Shown here: positions 1 to 8,327 of the stretch, in pieces | Layout: the number at the start of each line of letters is the position of its first letter | Position numbering within the stretch: position 1 is the first letter of the stretch | Assembly: GCA_963678925.1 (NCBI GenBank) | Contig: OY787533.1 | Location: 3,100,001-3,164,000, forward strand | Direction: 5' to 3' | From: G963665925 sp963678925 | GTDB taxonomy: Bacteria > Bacillota > Clostridia > Peptostreptococcales > Acidaminobacteraceae | Length of the DNA: 64,000 nt | Position numbers and translations under genes: made by a program | Notes under the pieces: generated by a model | The model's input: the letters and a program-made list of their open reading frames with translations, nothing else | Database searches by the model: none | What the model was told of the DNA's origin: nothing

Positions 1-134
1 GTTCAGTTGAAGAATCCTTGGATTATATAAAAGCACAGAGCGGCCGCCATTTCGATCCCAATATGGTAAGTGTTTTTCTGGAGAATTTGGCAGTGATTGT
101 TGGTGATGACCAAGTGTGCAGTGCAAGTGTATAA
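1..134 (+). CDS. C-terminal end of an HD-GYP domain protein (partial)
   Basis: An open frame (codons starting at base 3) enters from upstream and stops with TAA at 132-134. The visible 43 residues include IKAQSGRHFDPNMVSVFLE, which matches the end of HD-GYP cyclic-di-GMP phosphodiesterases, where a G-x-x-F-D-P motif precedes the last helix. The HD and GYP catalytic motifs lie outside the window, so activity cannot be judged. A strong terminator follows 20 bases later, so this is the last gene of its transcript. Confidence 0.6.
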   Translation, partial: SVEESLDYIKAQSGRHFDPNMVSVFLENLAVIVGDDQVCSASV

Positions 135-152
135 AAACATGTATCCTAAATG

Positions 153-193
153 CATTCTGAATGATAAAATAGTATCGTTCAGAATGTTTTTTT
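153..193 (+). terminator. Rho-independent terminator after the HD-GYP gene
   Basis: The arms CATTCTGAA and TTCAGAATG pair around an AT-rich loop and are followed directly by seven T residues. It separates the upstream transcript from the M23 peptidase gene. Confidence 0.85.
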
Positions 194-298
194 GTTCATA
201 AAACCATAACATTTGGTTTATATAATAAACTGTCATCGTGCTAAAAACATGTAGAATATCGGATGAAAATCTCAAATTTACAAGAGAGGTATAGGGCT

Positions 299-1621
299 AT
301 GCAGAATCAGTTGAAAAAATGGGTGCCTTGGGGCATTGCATTCATTATAGTGATGACAGCAGTAATGGTACAAAATGCGGCAATAGACGCAAGTGAAGTC
401 TATATGGGAGATGTATATCTTGGAACGACTGCAGATACGGACGCGATTGACGCCTACTATGAAGCGCTGCGAGCGGATATTTCTGCAAGTGGCTATTATG
501 AGACACAATTTGAAAGTGTCCTTCGCTTTGAGGCTGTAAAATGCAAGGAAGACGCATTGACGCAGACTGCCGATCTGAACAAGCTAATCGAAGACCACAT
601 GGCGTATGCTACCTACGGGTATGCCCTGTATGTGGATGGTGAGGAATTTGTCGCCTTCAGAACTCAGGCCGATGCAGATGCATTTCTAAAGCGGGTTAAG
701 AATCTGTACGTAGACTCAGCGGAGAACGCCGAGTTTTATGAAAATGTAGCCGTTGAAAGAGTGCAGGTCCTTCCAAAGGAAGTTGAAACCGTTGACTTTG
801 CCATTGAAAAGGTGCTTGGTGGAAAAGAGGAGCTGGAAACCTACGTTGTTGAAAAAGGGGATACAACTTGGGATATCGCAAATCGTTTCGGTTTGAGTGT
901 GGAAGAGCTTGCAGGGGCAAACGGCGAGGTGGATCTGACGCGACTTCAGATTGGACAGACAATCAGTCTGAATACACCAAAGCCATGGTTCCAAGTGGTT
1001 ACAACCGAAACGGTGGAGGAAGAGCAGCCTATAATCGGAACAACATACTATGAAAAGAACGCTGACATGTATGTGGGCGAACAGAAAATAAAGACGCAGG
1101 GCAAGGATGGTCTTAAAAATGTCGTGATTGAAAAGACATACATCAATGGGCGACTGGAGCAGGAGCAGGTGGTTTCGGAAGAGGTGGTTGTAGAACCGGT
1201 TCATACCGTTATGCTGACTGGTTCAAAATGGAGAGAGGTGGCCGCTTCAGGAGAGTTTGTAAATCCAGCGAGCGGTGTCTTGACTTCACGTTTTGGTACA
1301 CGCTGGGGCCGCATGCACGAAGGCATTGATATTGGCGCACCTACTGGAACGCCAATCAAGGCTGCTGATGCCGGTGTCGTAACGGCAGCGCGCTACATCA
1401 CCGGCTATGGCTATACGGTGATTTTGGATCATGGAAATGGCATCAACACCTTATATGGACATGCAAGTGCCCTTCTTGTAGAAGTTGGTCAGACTGTCGA
1501 AAAGAATGAAACAATTGCCCGAGTTGGAACGTCAGGCTCAACGACGGGTTCATGTCTGCATTTTGAGGTGCGACTGAATGGAGAGCCGATTGATCCCCTG
1601 CCTTATGTAAATTATGAATAA
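299..1621 (+). CDS. Membrane-anchored LysM-G5-M23 family peptidoglycan hydrolase
   Basis: Predicted 440-residue cell-wall protein. An N-terminal signal/anchor (residues ~9-26) is followed by a long extracellular stalk, a LysM domain (~180-225, VVEKGDTTWDIANRFG), a G5 domain (~234-309) and an M23/LytM endopeptidase domain (~324-435). Visible M23 features are HEGIDI (His and Asp zinc ligands), LYGHAS, and LHFEV, which supplies the last zinc His. The first His of the usual H-x-H motif is Cys here (residue 419, SCLHFE), so catalysis may be altered or lost. I chose ATG 299 over the in-frame ATG 263 because AGAGAGG precedes 299 at good spacing. A terminator follows the stop. Confidence 0.85.
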   Translation: MQNQLKKWVPWGIAFIIVMTAVMVQNAAIDASEVYMGDVYLGTTADTDAIDAYYEALRADISASGYYETQFESVLRFEAVKCKEDALTQTADLNKLIEDHMAYATYGYALYVDGEEFVAFRTQADADAFLKRVKNLYVDSAENAEFYENVAVERVQVLPKEVETVDFAIEKVLGGKEELETYVVEKGDTTWDIANRFGLSVEELAGANGEVDLTRLQIGQTISLNTPKPWFQVVTTETVEEEQPIIGTTYYEKNADMYVGEQKIKTQGKDGLKNVVIEKTYINGRLEQEQVVSEEVVVEPVHTVMLTGSKWREVAASGEFVNPASGVLTSRFGTRWGRMHEGIDIGAPTGTPIKAADAGVVTAARYITGYGYTVILDHGNGINTLYGHASALLVEVGQTVEKNETIARVGTSGSTTGSCLHFEVRLNGEPIDPLPYVNYE

Positions 1622-1630
1622 TGAAAGACA

Positions 1631-1676
1631 AACCAGCAGGAGGGCAGGAAGGTAAAAGCTCGTCTGCTGGTTTTTT
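1631..1676 (+). terminator. Terminator after the M23 peptidase gene
   Basis: AACCAGCAG pairs with CTGCTGGTT and is followed by T residues. The loop is long (about 20 nt). It lies inside the 5' extension of the next open frame, which argues that the Nudix gene starts downstream at 1720. Confidence 0.7.
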
Positions 1677-1719
1677 ATGGAAAAAACATTTGAAACCAAC
1701 ACAGAAAGAGGCGTTTGAC

Positions 1720-2340
1720 ATGACCAAGAAAATGGAAGACAAACACGTGAATGGCCTGAGTGTCGAAAAGGTCAGCGAAATCGACAAGCTGTCATATCTC
1801 AATACATTTCACATTGAATACAAAACCAAGTCTGGCAAGGATAGAGTCTGGGAACTGGTTTCGCGGCAGAGTAAGAGCCGGCTTGAAAATGAAATCTTCA
1901 GTGGCCAGTCCTATACGGACGGGGCTATGATTTTTGCGACCGATGAGACCGGTGAAAAAGTGGTTATTCTCCGCGAGTTCAGAGTTAGCGCAGGACAGTA
2001 TGTATATATGTTCCCGGCAGGTCTGATCGAGGAGGGTGAATCGATTGAAAAGGCAAGTGTTCGGGAGTTCAAGGAGGAAACGGGGATGACGCTCATGCCA
2101 GAGTATGTTGAGCGTGAACGCTATGTCTCAGTGGGTATTATCAATGAGAGGGTAAATATCGTTTACGGAAAGTTCATGGGTCTCCCTTCAAAAGCTTTTC
2201 AGGAGGACAATGAAGACGCTGAAATTCTTATAATAGGGAAATCGGAGGCCCGTAATATTCTCAACAATGAAGAGGTATCCATAAGAACGGCTATGCTATT
2301 GCAGAGTTATTTCAAAATCCATCCTTATTTTGACCGGTAA
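1720..2340 (+). CDS. Nudix hydrolase, ADP-ribose pyrophosphatase-like
   Basis: 206-residue Nudix protein. The full Nudix box is present: GLIEEGESIEKASVREFKEE followed by TGM, which fits G-x5-E-x7-R-E-U-x-E-E-x-G-U. It should hydrolyse a nucleoside diphosphate linked to another moiety. The sequence around the box (FPAGLIEEGE) is like ADP-ribose or sugar-nucleotide pyrophosphatases, but the substrate is an inference. The frame is open from 1621, but that stretch contains a terminator hairpin. ATG 1720 follows an AGAAAGAGG ribosome site and is the better start. Confidence 0.8.
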   Translation: MTKKMEDKHVNGLSVEKVSEIDKLSYLNTFHIEYKTKSGKDRVWELVSRQSKSRLENEIFSGQSYTDGAMIFATDETGEKVVILREFRVSAGQYVYMFPAGLIEEGESIEKASVREFKEETGMTLMPEYVERERYVSVGIINERVNIVYGKFMGLPSKAFQEDNEDAEILIIGKSEARNILNNEEVSIRTAMLLQSYFKIHPYFDR

Positions 2341-2426
2341 AGTGTAAATGAATCTGTCAGCAAAGCGCATTATTTGACAGGTAAGATGTTCCTTGAACTG
2401 ATAATATCTATTTAGAGGGAGAGCTT

Positions 2427-2773
2427 ATGAATTGGATTGCTGCTTTAAACAACGCACTGGACTACATCGAGGAAAACTTGACATCTGACTTGTGCTTCGA
2501 TGAAATAGCCAACGTTCTACGGCCCTAGAGACATTTGGAGAAGAGGCCATAAGGGTGACCATCCCTGCAAGCAAATGGGCCGTCTTTGCTGGTGTTGGAG
2601 AAATGCCAACGGCTATTCAGGAAACGTGGAAGCAGATTTACCATGAGTGGTTTCCTGCAACATCCTATGAGCATGCCGGAACTGCTGAGCTGGAGATATA
2701 TCCGGCCGACTGTGAAACCGATGAAGGCATGCGCTATGAAGTGTGGATTCCCATCATTGAAGGACAAAAGTAA
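2427..2773 (+). pseudogene. AraC-family regulator remnant with the centre deleted (N-terminal HTH start plus GyrI-like C-terminus)
   Basis: From ATG 2427, behind the ribosome site AGAGGGA, comes MNWIAALNNALDYIEENLTS, the typical first helices of AraC regulators that carry a C-terminal GyrI-like effector domain. The frame stops at 2526-2528 after 33 residues. In another frame, from about 2528, the sequence resumes as ETFGEEAIRVTIPASKWAVF and continues to YEVWIPIIEGQK at 2773, which is the end of the effector-binding domain. The DNA-binding helices and half of the effector domain are missing, so an internal deletion with a frameshift has broken the gene. GTG 2555 could give a 72-residue fragment, but nothing suggests it is used. 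Confidence 0.75.
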
Positions 2774-2800
2774 AAAGCATAGGTAAACCTTAAGAGAAGG

Positions 2801-2847
2801 CTCTGAGGTCCAGTTTGAGCAATGAAACTGGATTTCAGAGTTTTTCT
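2801..2847 (+). terminator. Strong Rho-independent terminator
   Basis: The arms CTCTGAGGTCCAGTTT and AAACTGGATTTCAGAG pair with one mismatch around a short loop and are followed by five T residues. Confidence 0.9.
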
Positions 2848-2879
2848 ATATTAAAATGATAGGTGAAGGTGGTGGCGGT

Positions 2880-3893
2880 GTGAATGCATTAGATCTAGGA
2901 ACGATAATGAAGAATACCCCCAAGCGAAATGGGGATGACAAGCCTGTTGGAAGATTTGCACCCAGCCCAACAGGTTATATACATTTGGGAAATGTATGGG
3001 CAGCCTTGCTTGCCTGGCTGCCCATAAGACAAAAATCCGGAACCATGATACTCCGTATTGAGGACCTCGACCCAGATCGGTCCAAGCCTGAATATGTCGA
3101 GCGACTTGTCCGTGATATGAAATGGCTGGGACTGGATTGGGATGAGGATCCGTGGACAGGCGGTGCATTTGGTCCTTATTCTCAAAGCGACAGAAGGGAA
3201 ATCTATGAGGCGGCACTTGATGCCCTCAAAGACCGCGGGAAGGTATATCCATGCTTCTGTACCCGAAAAGAGCTTAGAGAAGCCAGCGCACCCCATGAGG
3301 AAGACGGTGTCTTCATTTATAACGGGAAATGCAGGCGTCTTTCCGGTGACGTGAGACGTGAGCGCCTGGAGGCTGGAGATCGACATGCATGGCGGCTCGA
3401 GGTGCCTGACCGGGAGTACGGCTTTCATGACTTGAATTATGGGGCCTACATGCAGAATATGGCCAGAGACTGCGGTGATTTTCTCCTGACGCGGACAGAT
3501 GGGGTACATGCGTATCAGCTGGCGGTCGTTGTCGATGATGGCCTTATGGGTGTTGATATGGTTGTACGGGGCTCAGACCTTATGGACTCAACCCCGCGGC
3601 AGATTTATTTGCATGAGCTTTTAGGGTTTGATATTCCAAGCTTTGGACACGTGCCTCTCCTAAAGGGTGAGAATGCAGCACGCTTGTCAAAACGACACAA
3701 GTCACTCGATCTGGAAACACTTAGAAATGCCGGCTGGACCGCTGAGGAGATTCTAGGACTTCTTGCGGCAAAAGCAGGGCTCATTGAAAGGTTTGAGCCC
3801 GTTAAAGCAAGGGAACTTATCGATGTATTCAGTTGGACCAATCTGCCCAAGACGGATATTTCAATTCTAGACAGCGAGCTCATAAAACCCTGA
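2880..3893 (+). CDS. gluQ: Glutamyl-Q tRNA(Asp) synthetase
   Basis: Paralogue of the glutamyl-tRNA synthetase catalytic core, without an anticodon-binding domain. In the family it activates glutamate and attaches it to queuosine-34 of tRNA-Asp. Visible motifs: the HIGH-like signature in FAPSPTGYIHLGN, the KMSKS-like ARLSKRHKS, and a zinc site made of CFC plus Tyr and Cys in YNGKC. The length (~337 residues) is close to the family. The start is uncertain: GTG 2880 has AGGTGG upstream, ATG 2907 has a weaker AGGA, and ATG 2856 has no ribosome site. GluQ is commoner in Proteobacteria than in Clostridia. mnmA, another tRNA modification gene, follows. Confidence 0.85.
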   Translation: MNALDLGTIMKNTPKRNGDDKPVGRFAPSPTGYIHLGNVWAALLAWLPIRQKSGTMILRIEDLDPDRSKPEYVERLVRDMKWLGLDWDEDPWTGGAFGPYSQSDRREIYEAALDALKDRGKVYPCFCTRKELREASAPHEEDGVFIYNGKCRRLSGDVRRERLEAGDRHAWRLEVPDREYGFHDLNYGAYMQNMARDCGDFLLTRTDGVHAYQLAVVVDDGLMGVDMVVRGSDLMDSTPRQIYLHELLGFDIPSFGHVPLLKGENAARLSKRHKSLDLETLRNAGWTAEEILGLLAAKAGLIERFEPVKARELIDVFSWTNLPKTDISILDSELIKP

Positions 3894-3901
3894 TTGGCAC
3901 T

Positions 3902-3929
3902 TTGTTATGTTGTCAGGATACGCTATAAT
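3902..3929 (+). promoter_or_regulatory. Sigma-70-type promoter for mnmA
   Basis: TTGTTA (3902-3907) and a perfect TATAAT (3924-3929) are separated by 16 bases. The mnmA ribosome site TAAGGAG and ATG 3967 follow. Confidence 0.65.
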
Positions 3930-3966
3930 AGACCAAGTGTAATAAAGAACGATTAAGGAGCCATAA

Positions 3967-5058
3967 ATGCGCAGTATAAAAAAAGGGGCTAAAGTTGGAG
4001 TCGCCTTGAGTGGCGGCGTTGATAGCACAGCTGCAGCCATAAGGTTAATGGATGAAGGCTATGAATGCTTCGGTATTACCATGTACCTTTTTGACTTATA
4101 TGATGAAAGGGGTCGTCTTGGACCGCCTGAATTTTTAGAGGAAGCCAGACGTGTTGCAGACGAACTGGGCATAGAGCATCATATTGTGGACCTGAGAGGG
4201 TATTTCAAAGACAAGGTCATAGATGCCTTTGCCAAGAGTTATCTGGCTGGAGAGACACCGAATCCATGCGTCCTCTGCAATAAGGCGGTGAAGTATGGAA
4301 AGTTGCTTGATGAAGCCTTGAGACTGGGTGCAGATTATATGGCGACCGGTCACTATGCCCGCGTCATTGAAAATGAAGAGACGGGTTGTTTGGAGCTGCA
4401 TAAGGGCTGTGCCGACAGAAAGGATCAGGCTTATGTAATGTATGGTCTTTCCCAGCGTCAGCTAGATCGGATTCTTTTTCCAAACGGCACCTATACGACC
4501 AAGCAGGTCGTCAGGGATCTTGTCGCCGGGCGCGGTATTTTCACAGCAGAGAAAAAAGATTCCATGGGAATCTGTTTTGCACCAGATGGCAGATACGATA
4601 CAGTGATTGATGCCTTATATCCGGGTCAAATACGGCCGGGAAAATTTGTGGACATCCAGGGCAGAACGCTCGGAACCCATAGGGGACATGTCCACTATAC
4701 CATTGGTCAAAAAAGAGGCCTTGGTATCGATAGTGAAGCGCCACTGTTCGTGACGGCAATTTGTCCCAAGAAAAATGAAATTGTCCTTGGAAGGGATGCA
4801 GATACTTACGCAGAGCGCATTATCATAGACGATGTCCATGTGATTTGTGACAGCGATGCGCCGATTGAAGGCTTGGTTCAGCTCAAAATGTTCAACTGGG
4901 GACTGGTGCTGGAAGCCAATGCGCATGTTCTTGAAGATGGACGTATGGAACTTGTGTTTTTAAAGCCTGAAAGAGCGCCTGTTACAGGCCAGCATGCGGT
5001 TATATATGAAGGCCAGCGGATTCTGGGCGGCGGTAAGATTGTTAAGGTAATCAAGTAA
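3967..5058 (+). CDS. mnmA: tRNA-specific 2-thiouridylase MnmA
   Basis: Predicted to thiolate U34 at C2 in tRNAs for Lys, Glu and Gln. The N-terminal PP-loop SGGVDST binds ATP. The two catalytic cysteines appear in NPCVLC (about residue 100) and MGICF (about residue 201), and the C-terminal beta-barrel region includes HYTIGQKRGLGI. The length of 363 residues is normal. It has its own promoter, and the exonuclease-like gene starts 15 bases after its stop, so the two are probably co-transcribed. Confidence 0.93.
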   Translation: MRSIKKGAKVGVALSGGVDSTAAAIRLMDEGYECFGITMYLFDLYDERGRLGPPEFLEEARRVADELGIEHHIVDLRGYFKDKVIDAFAKSYLAGETPNPCVLCNKAVKYGKLLDEALRLGADYMATGHYARVIENEETGCLELHKGCADRKDQAYVMYGLSQRQLDRILFPNGTYTTKQVVRDLVAGRGIFTAEKKDSMGICFAPDGRYDTVIDALYPGQIRPGKFVDIQGRTLGTHRGHVHYTIGQKRGLGIDSEAPLFVTAICPKKNEIVLGRDADTYAERIIIDDVHVICDSDAPIEGLVQLKMFNWGLVLEANAHVLEDGRMELVFLKPERAPVTGQHAVIYEGQRILGGGKIVKVIK

Positions 5059-5073
5059 GATGAGGAGGGACAC

Positions 5074-5625
5074 ATGTCCATTGAATCAAAGAAACTGATT
5101 TTCTCGTTTGATATAGAGTCCGATGGTCTATATGGAGAAGGATTTGCTGTAGGAGCCGTGATAATTGACGTTGAAACGGGTAGAATTATAAATGAGTTTT
5201 CAGGATGTGTTGAAAGCTATAAGGTCACAGATAAATTTACCAAGGAAAATATTGTGAAGTACCTGAAGGAAATGCCGAGATATGGATCGGTTCAGGCGCT
5301 TCGTGAAGCATTTTGGCAGTTCTATATGAAGTACAGGACCGGTGAAGAGCGTCAGAATCGCGAGATTGTTTTTCTGGCAGATAACTGTGCACCTGTGGAA
5401 GCAAGATTCCTTCGAGACTGTGTGTTGGACGACCATCGAAATCGAAAATTCCAAGCACCATTTCCCCTGATTGACCTGGCAACAGTTCTCTTTATGAAAG
5501 GCTACGAAAACCATTTGAACAGGCGTGCATTCAGCAACTGTCCAGGAAGAAAGCACCATCCACTGGACGACGCAGCAGCAAGTGGGTTGACATTTTGGAA
5601 ACTGGTGTATGCAGCTAATGCCTAG
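5074..5625 (+). CDS. DEDDh-type 3'-5' exonuclease-like protein
   Basis: 183 residues with an RNase H-like exonuclease fold. FDIESDG near the N-terminus gives the first Asp/Glu pair, LADNCAPVEARFL gives the middle Asp, and HHPLDDA near the C-terminus gives the His and last Asp of the DEDDh set. It is a single domain of the RNase T/oligoribonuclease type. The substrate is unknown. AGGAGGG precedes ATG 5074, and the gene probably shares the mnmA transcript. Confidence 0.65.
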   Translation: MSIESKKLIFSFDIESDGLYGEGFAVGAVIIDVETGRIINEFSGCVESYKVTDKFTKENIVKYLKEMPRYGSVQALREAFWQFYMKYRTGEERQNREIVFLADNCAPVEARFLRDCVLDDHRNRKFQAPFPLIDLATVLFMKGYENHLNRRAFSNCPGRKHHPLDDAAASGLTFWKLVYAANA

Positions 5626-5693
5626 GCTGGAAAGATAAGCCTTGCAACATGTCTCTTTAAAGGTTTTCATGACAGTACTGGAGTGTGTGAATT

Positions 5694-7715
5694 ATGGACA
5701 AAAAATTCAGCGTCTTATTCAAAGATATTCGCTATGACAACTTACAATTGGAAAACAGACCTTGGAGACCCGCGCTTGCATATACTATTTTTGGCGTATT
5801 GTGGATTGTATTTTCTGACAAAATTCTTTCTCTGCTTGTGACGGACATTGAGACCTATGGACGCATGCAGACTTATAAAGGATGGTTTTATGTGCTTGTA
5901 ACCGGACTTTTGCTGTATGTGTTGGTCAAGCTGGATAACCGCAGATTATTTGAAATGACACGGCTCATCGCGAAAAAGAATGAAGATCTGGTGTCCTTTT
6001 CGGAGGAGCTTATCGCTATGGAGGAAGAGCTTGAGAAGAAACTGCATGAGCTTAACGCCATAACAACGGATCTTAAGCACCAGAGCGAGTTTAATGACGA
6101 ACTGTTTAACTCGAGCAATACAGCCATATGGGTATATAAGTTCTCAGGTGAAAATGTGAACTGCAACAGGTTCTGTACTGAAAAACTGGGATGGAAACCC
6201 AATGAGAAAGATGTGTACTGGGCAAATTATCTCAGTGACAAAGATGAAGTGGAGCTTGAGGACATCTTGAATACCGTTTCGGATTTCGGTGCTGTTATTG
6301 GCATGGAACTGGAATTTCAAGGCATTGATGGAGAAAGCATGATTCTGCTGTGCAATATGACGAAAATCGTCGATCCGGCTACAAAGGAAGTTGTTATCGT
6401 ATCCTTCGGTACGGATATCACGACTGAAAGGATGAACGAAAAGCGTCTTTTGGAACTTGCGACAACGGATCCTCTTACGAAGCTTACAAACAGAGCGGCA
6501 TTCATGAATGATGTCATCGGGTATTTTGAATCTGGAAAACGAATTGCCTTCTTTCTGATTGGACTGGATAACTTCAAATATTTGAATGATCTATACGGTC
6601 ATAGCTATGGGGATGCACTTCTGGTCAAGCTTTCAGAAGCCTTGAAATCGAACTTTGGAGAGGCCTGCATTTACCGGTGGAGCGGTGACGAGTTTCTTGT
6701 CATGCGAGAAGCAAAGAGTGACCAGGATGTTGATGATATGGCACGGGACATTTTGGCCCTTGCAAAAAAGAAGTGGGAAATCCGGGACATCATATACAGA
6801 TCCTCGGCCAGTGTCGGTGTTGTTCTATATCCGGATAATGGAGCTGATCCCAAGCAGATTGTTGCCAATCTTGATTTGGCACTGAGTTACGCGAAACGCA
6901 GTGGAAAAGGCCAGTATCAGTATGTGACGGACAAGTTTGTAGAGGCTTTGCAGTACGAGGCGACAATGGAAAAGGCACTTAAGGAAGCCATTGCCGACAA
7001 CCGGCTCAAGCTGGTTGGTCAGCCAATCGTCAATATGCTTACCGGTGAACTTGAATCCGTGGAAATACTGCTGAGATGGCCAAATAATCCACTTTCTGAA
7101 AACAATATTGGAAAGGTCATCAGTTTGGCTGAAAAAACAGGGCTCATTATTTCCGTTGACAAGTGGGTCATTGAAGATACCTTCAAGACCATGAAAGAGT
7201 ATGCAGAACAGATGAAATCCCTGAAGTTTGCGGTGAATATTTCTGTGCAGTCCTTTCATTCAAGAGGCTTTATAGATTTTCTGCAAAGTCGCCTGCAACT
7301 CTATAAAATCGACCCTAAGCAGGTTGAACTAGAGATCACAGAGTATTCTTTAGTCAAGGATATTGACAAGTCCCTAGAGATTATAGACCAGATTAAGGCG
7401 CTGGGGGTTGGTATTGCGCTTGACGACTTTGGAACCAAGTTTTCCTCACTGAACTATTTGAGCAAACTGCCTTTTGATGTGCTGAAAATCGATAAATCCT
7501 ACATCGATCAGATTATCAATGAACCTAAGGACAAGGCCATTGTAAAGAGTCTGGTCAATTTATCCAAGGATCTTGGGTTAAGCACCATTGTTGAGGGCAT
7601 TGAAATTATGGAACAGCGAGACATGGTTGTTGAAATGGGTTGTGTGTATGGACAGGGCTATCTCTTTTCAAAACCAAAGCCCATAGAGTCAATTTTTACC
7701 GAATTCAATATTTAG
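5694..7715 (+). CDS. Membrane PAS-GGDEF-EAL cyclic-di-GMP signalling protein
   Basis: 673 residues. Two membrane helices (~28-43 and ~63-80) are followed by a coiled coil, a PAS-like domain (~130-245), GGDEF (~255-420) and EAL (~430-670). The GGDEF signature is SGDEF and lacks an RxxD I-site, so cyclase activity is uncertain. EAL residues look intact: ESVEILLRW (EIL variant), AVNIS, ELEITE, DDFGTKFSSL, KIDKSYID, VEGIE and YGQGYLFSKP, which favours phosphodiesterase activity. It is a candidate partner for the c-di-GMP receptor in the Pel locus. It stands alone between the exonuclease gene and a terminator. Confidence 0.9.
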   Translation: MDKKFSVLFKDIRYDNLQLENRPWRPALAYTIFGVLWIVFSDKILSLLVTDIETYGRMQTYKGWFYVLVTGLLLYVLVKLDNRRLFEMTRLIAKKNEDLVSFSEELIAMEEELEKKLHELNAITTDLKHQSEFNDELFNSSNTAIWVYKFSGENVNCNRFCTEKLGWKPNEKDVYWANYLSDKDEVELEDILNTVSDFGAVIGMELEFQGIDGESMILLCNMTKIVDPATKEVVIVSFGTDITTERMNEKRLLELATTDPLTKLTNRAAFMNDVIGYFESGKRIAFFLIGLDNFKYLNDLYGHSYGDALLVKLSEALKSNFGEACIYRWSGDEFLVMREAKSDQDVDDMARDILALAKKKWEIRDIIYRSSASVGVVLYPDNGADPKQIVANLDLALSYAKRSGKGQYQYVTDKFVEALQYEATMEKALKEAIADNRLKLVGQPIVNMLTGELESVEILLRWPNNPLSENNIGKVISLAEKTGLIISVDKWVIEDTFKTMKEYAEQMKSLKFAVNISVQSFHSRGFIDFLQSRLQLYKIDPKQVELEITEYSLVKDIDKSLEIIDQIKALGVGIALDDFGTKFSSLNYLSKLPFDVLKIDKSYIDQIINEPKDKAIVKSLVNLSKDLGLSTIVEGIEIMEQRDMVVEMGCVYGQGYLFSKPKPIESIFTEFNI

Positions 7716-7748
7716 TGCATAGGTGTTCGTTAAAACAGATGCATGAAG

Positions 7749-7794
7749 AAACGCCCGTCTATCGGCTATGCCGATGACGGGCGTTTTATTTTTG
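7749..7794 (+). terminator. Terminator after the GGDEF-EAL gene
   Basis: AACGCCCGTC-ATCGG pairs with CCGAT-GACGGGCGTT and is followed by TTATTTTT. It sits between convergent genes. Confidence 0.9.
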
Positions 7795-7820
7795 CTGCCG
7801 CTTGTCATTTTTAACCTGAA

Positions 7821-8327
7821 CTATGATCTCACAAAAGATTTCCAGTCCACGTATTTTTCAAGTGTAGCGACGATGCGCTCAAGCCCTGCACGGTCCTCTT
7901 CGTCGAATCGACCGATTGTGGGACTGTCAATATCAAGTACGGCAAGGACTTCTCCGTCTATGACGATCGGAAGTACAATTTCAGAATTGGAAGCGCTGTC
8001 GCAGGCGATGTGCCCCGGAAAAGCGTGCACATCCTTAACAAGCTGAATTTCCTTGGTCATTGCAGCTGTGCCGCAAACACCTTTGCCTACCTCTATGTTG
8101 ACACAAGCCGGTTTTCCTTGAAAAGGGCCAAGTACAAGCTTGCCGCTGGTCATGATATAAAAGCCGACCCAGTTGATGTCATCAAGCAGCAGGTTTAGAA
8201 GTGCGGAAGCATTGGAGAGATTTGCAAGCCAGTTTTCCTCATCTCCAATGAGGCCTGTCAGCTTGATATTCATGAACTTGTAGAGTTTTTCCTTCGTGTC
8301 GAATTGGATCTTATCAATTTGTTTCAT
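7821..8327 (-). CDS. Free methionine-R-sulfoxide reductase (GAF-domain fRMsr)
   Basis: 168-residue single GAF domain. In this family free Met-R-sulfoxide is reduced using a Cys triad. The signature GPFQGKPACVNIEVGKGVCG followed by ...HIACDSASNSEIVLP is clear, and the three cysteines (ACV, GVCG, IACD) are all present. Its start codon overlaps the stop of the upstream pseudouridine synthase by four bases (8324-8327), so the two are translationally coupled. Confidence 0.88.
   Translation of the reverse strand: MKQIDKIQFDTKEKLYKFMNIKLTGLIGDEENWLANLSNASALLNLLLDDINWVGFYIMTSGKLVLGPFQGKPACVNIEVGKGVCGTAAMTKEIQLVKDVHAFPGHIACDSASNSEIVLPIVIDGEVLAVLDIDSPTIGRFDEEDRAGLERIVATLEKYVDWKSFVRS

Noticed and set aside
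716..1204. 162-residue minus-strand frame inside the M23 gene
   Set aside because: Mirror of a well-supported coding frame, with no ribosome site or recognisable motif.
1621..1719. N-terminal extension of the Nudix protein
   Set aside because: The stretch contains the terminator of the upstream gene, and a better ribosome site precedes ATG 1720.
2555..2773. Intact small protein of the GyrI-like family
   Set aside because: Only the C-terminal part of the effector domain is present, and the N-terminal AraC remnant with the proper ribosome site lies directly upstream, so a pseudogene explains it better.
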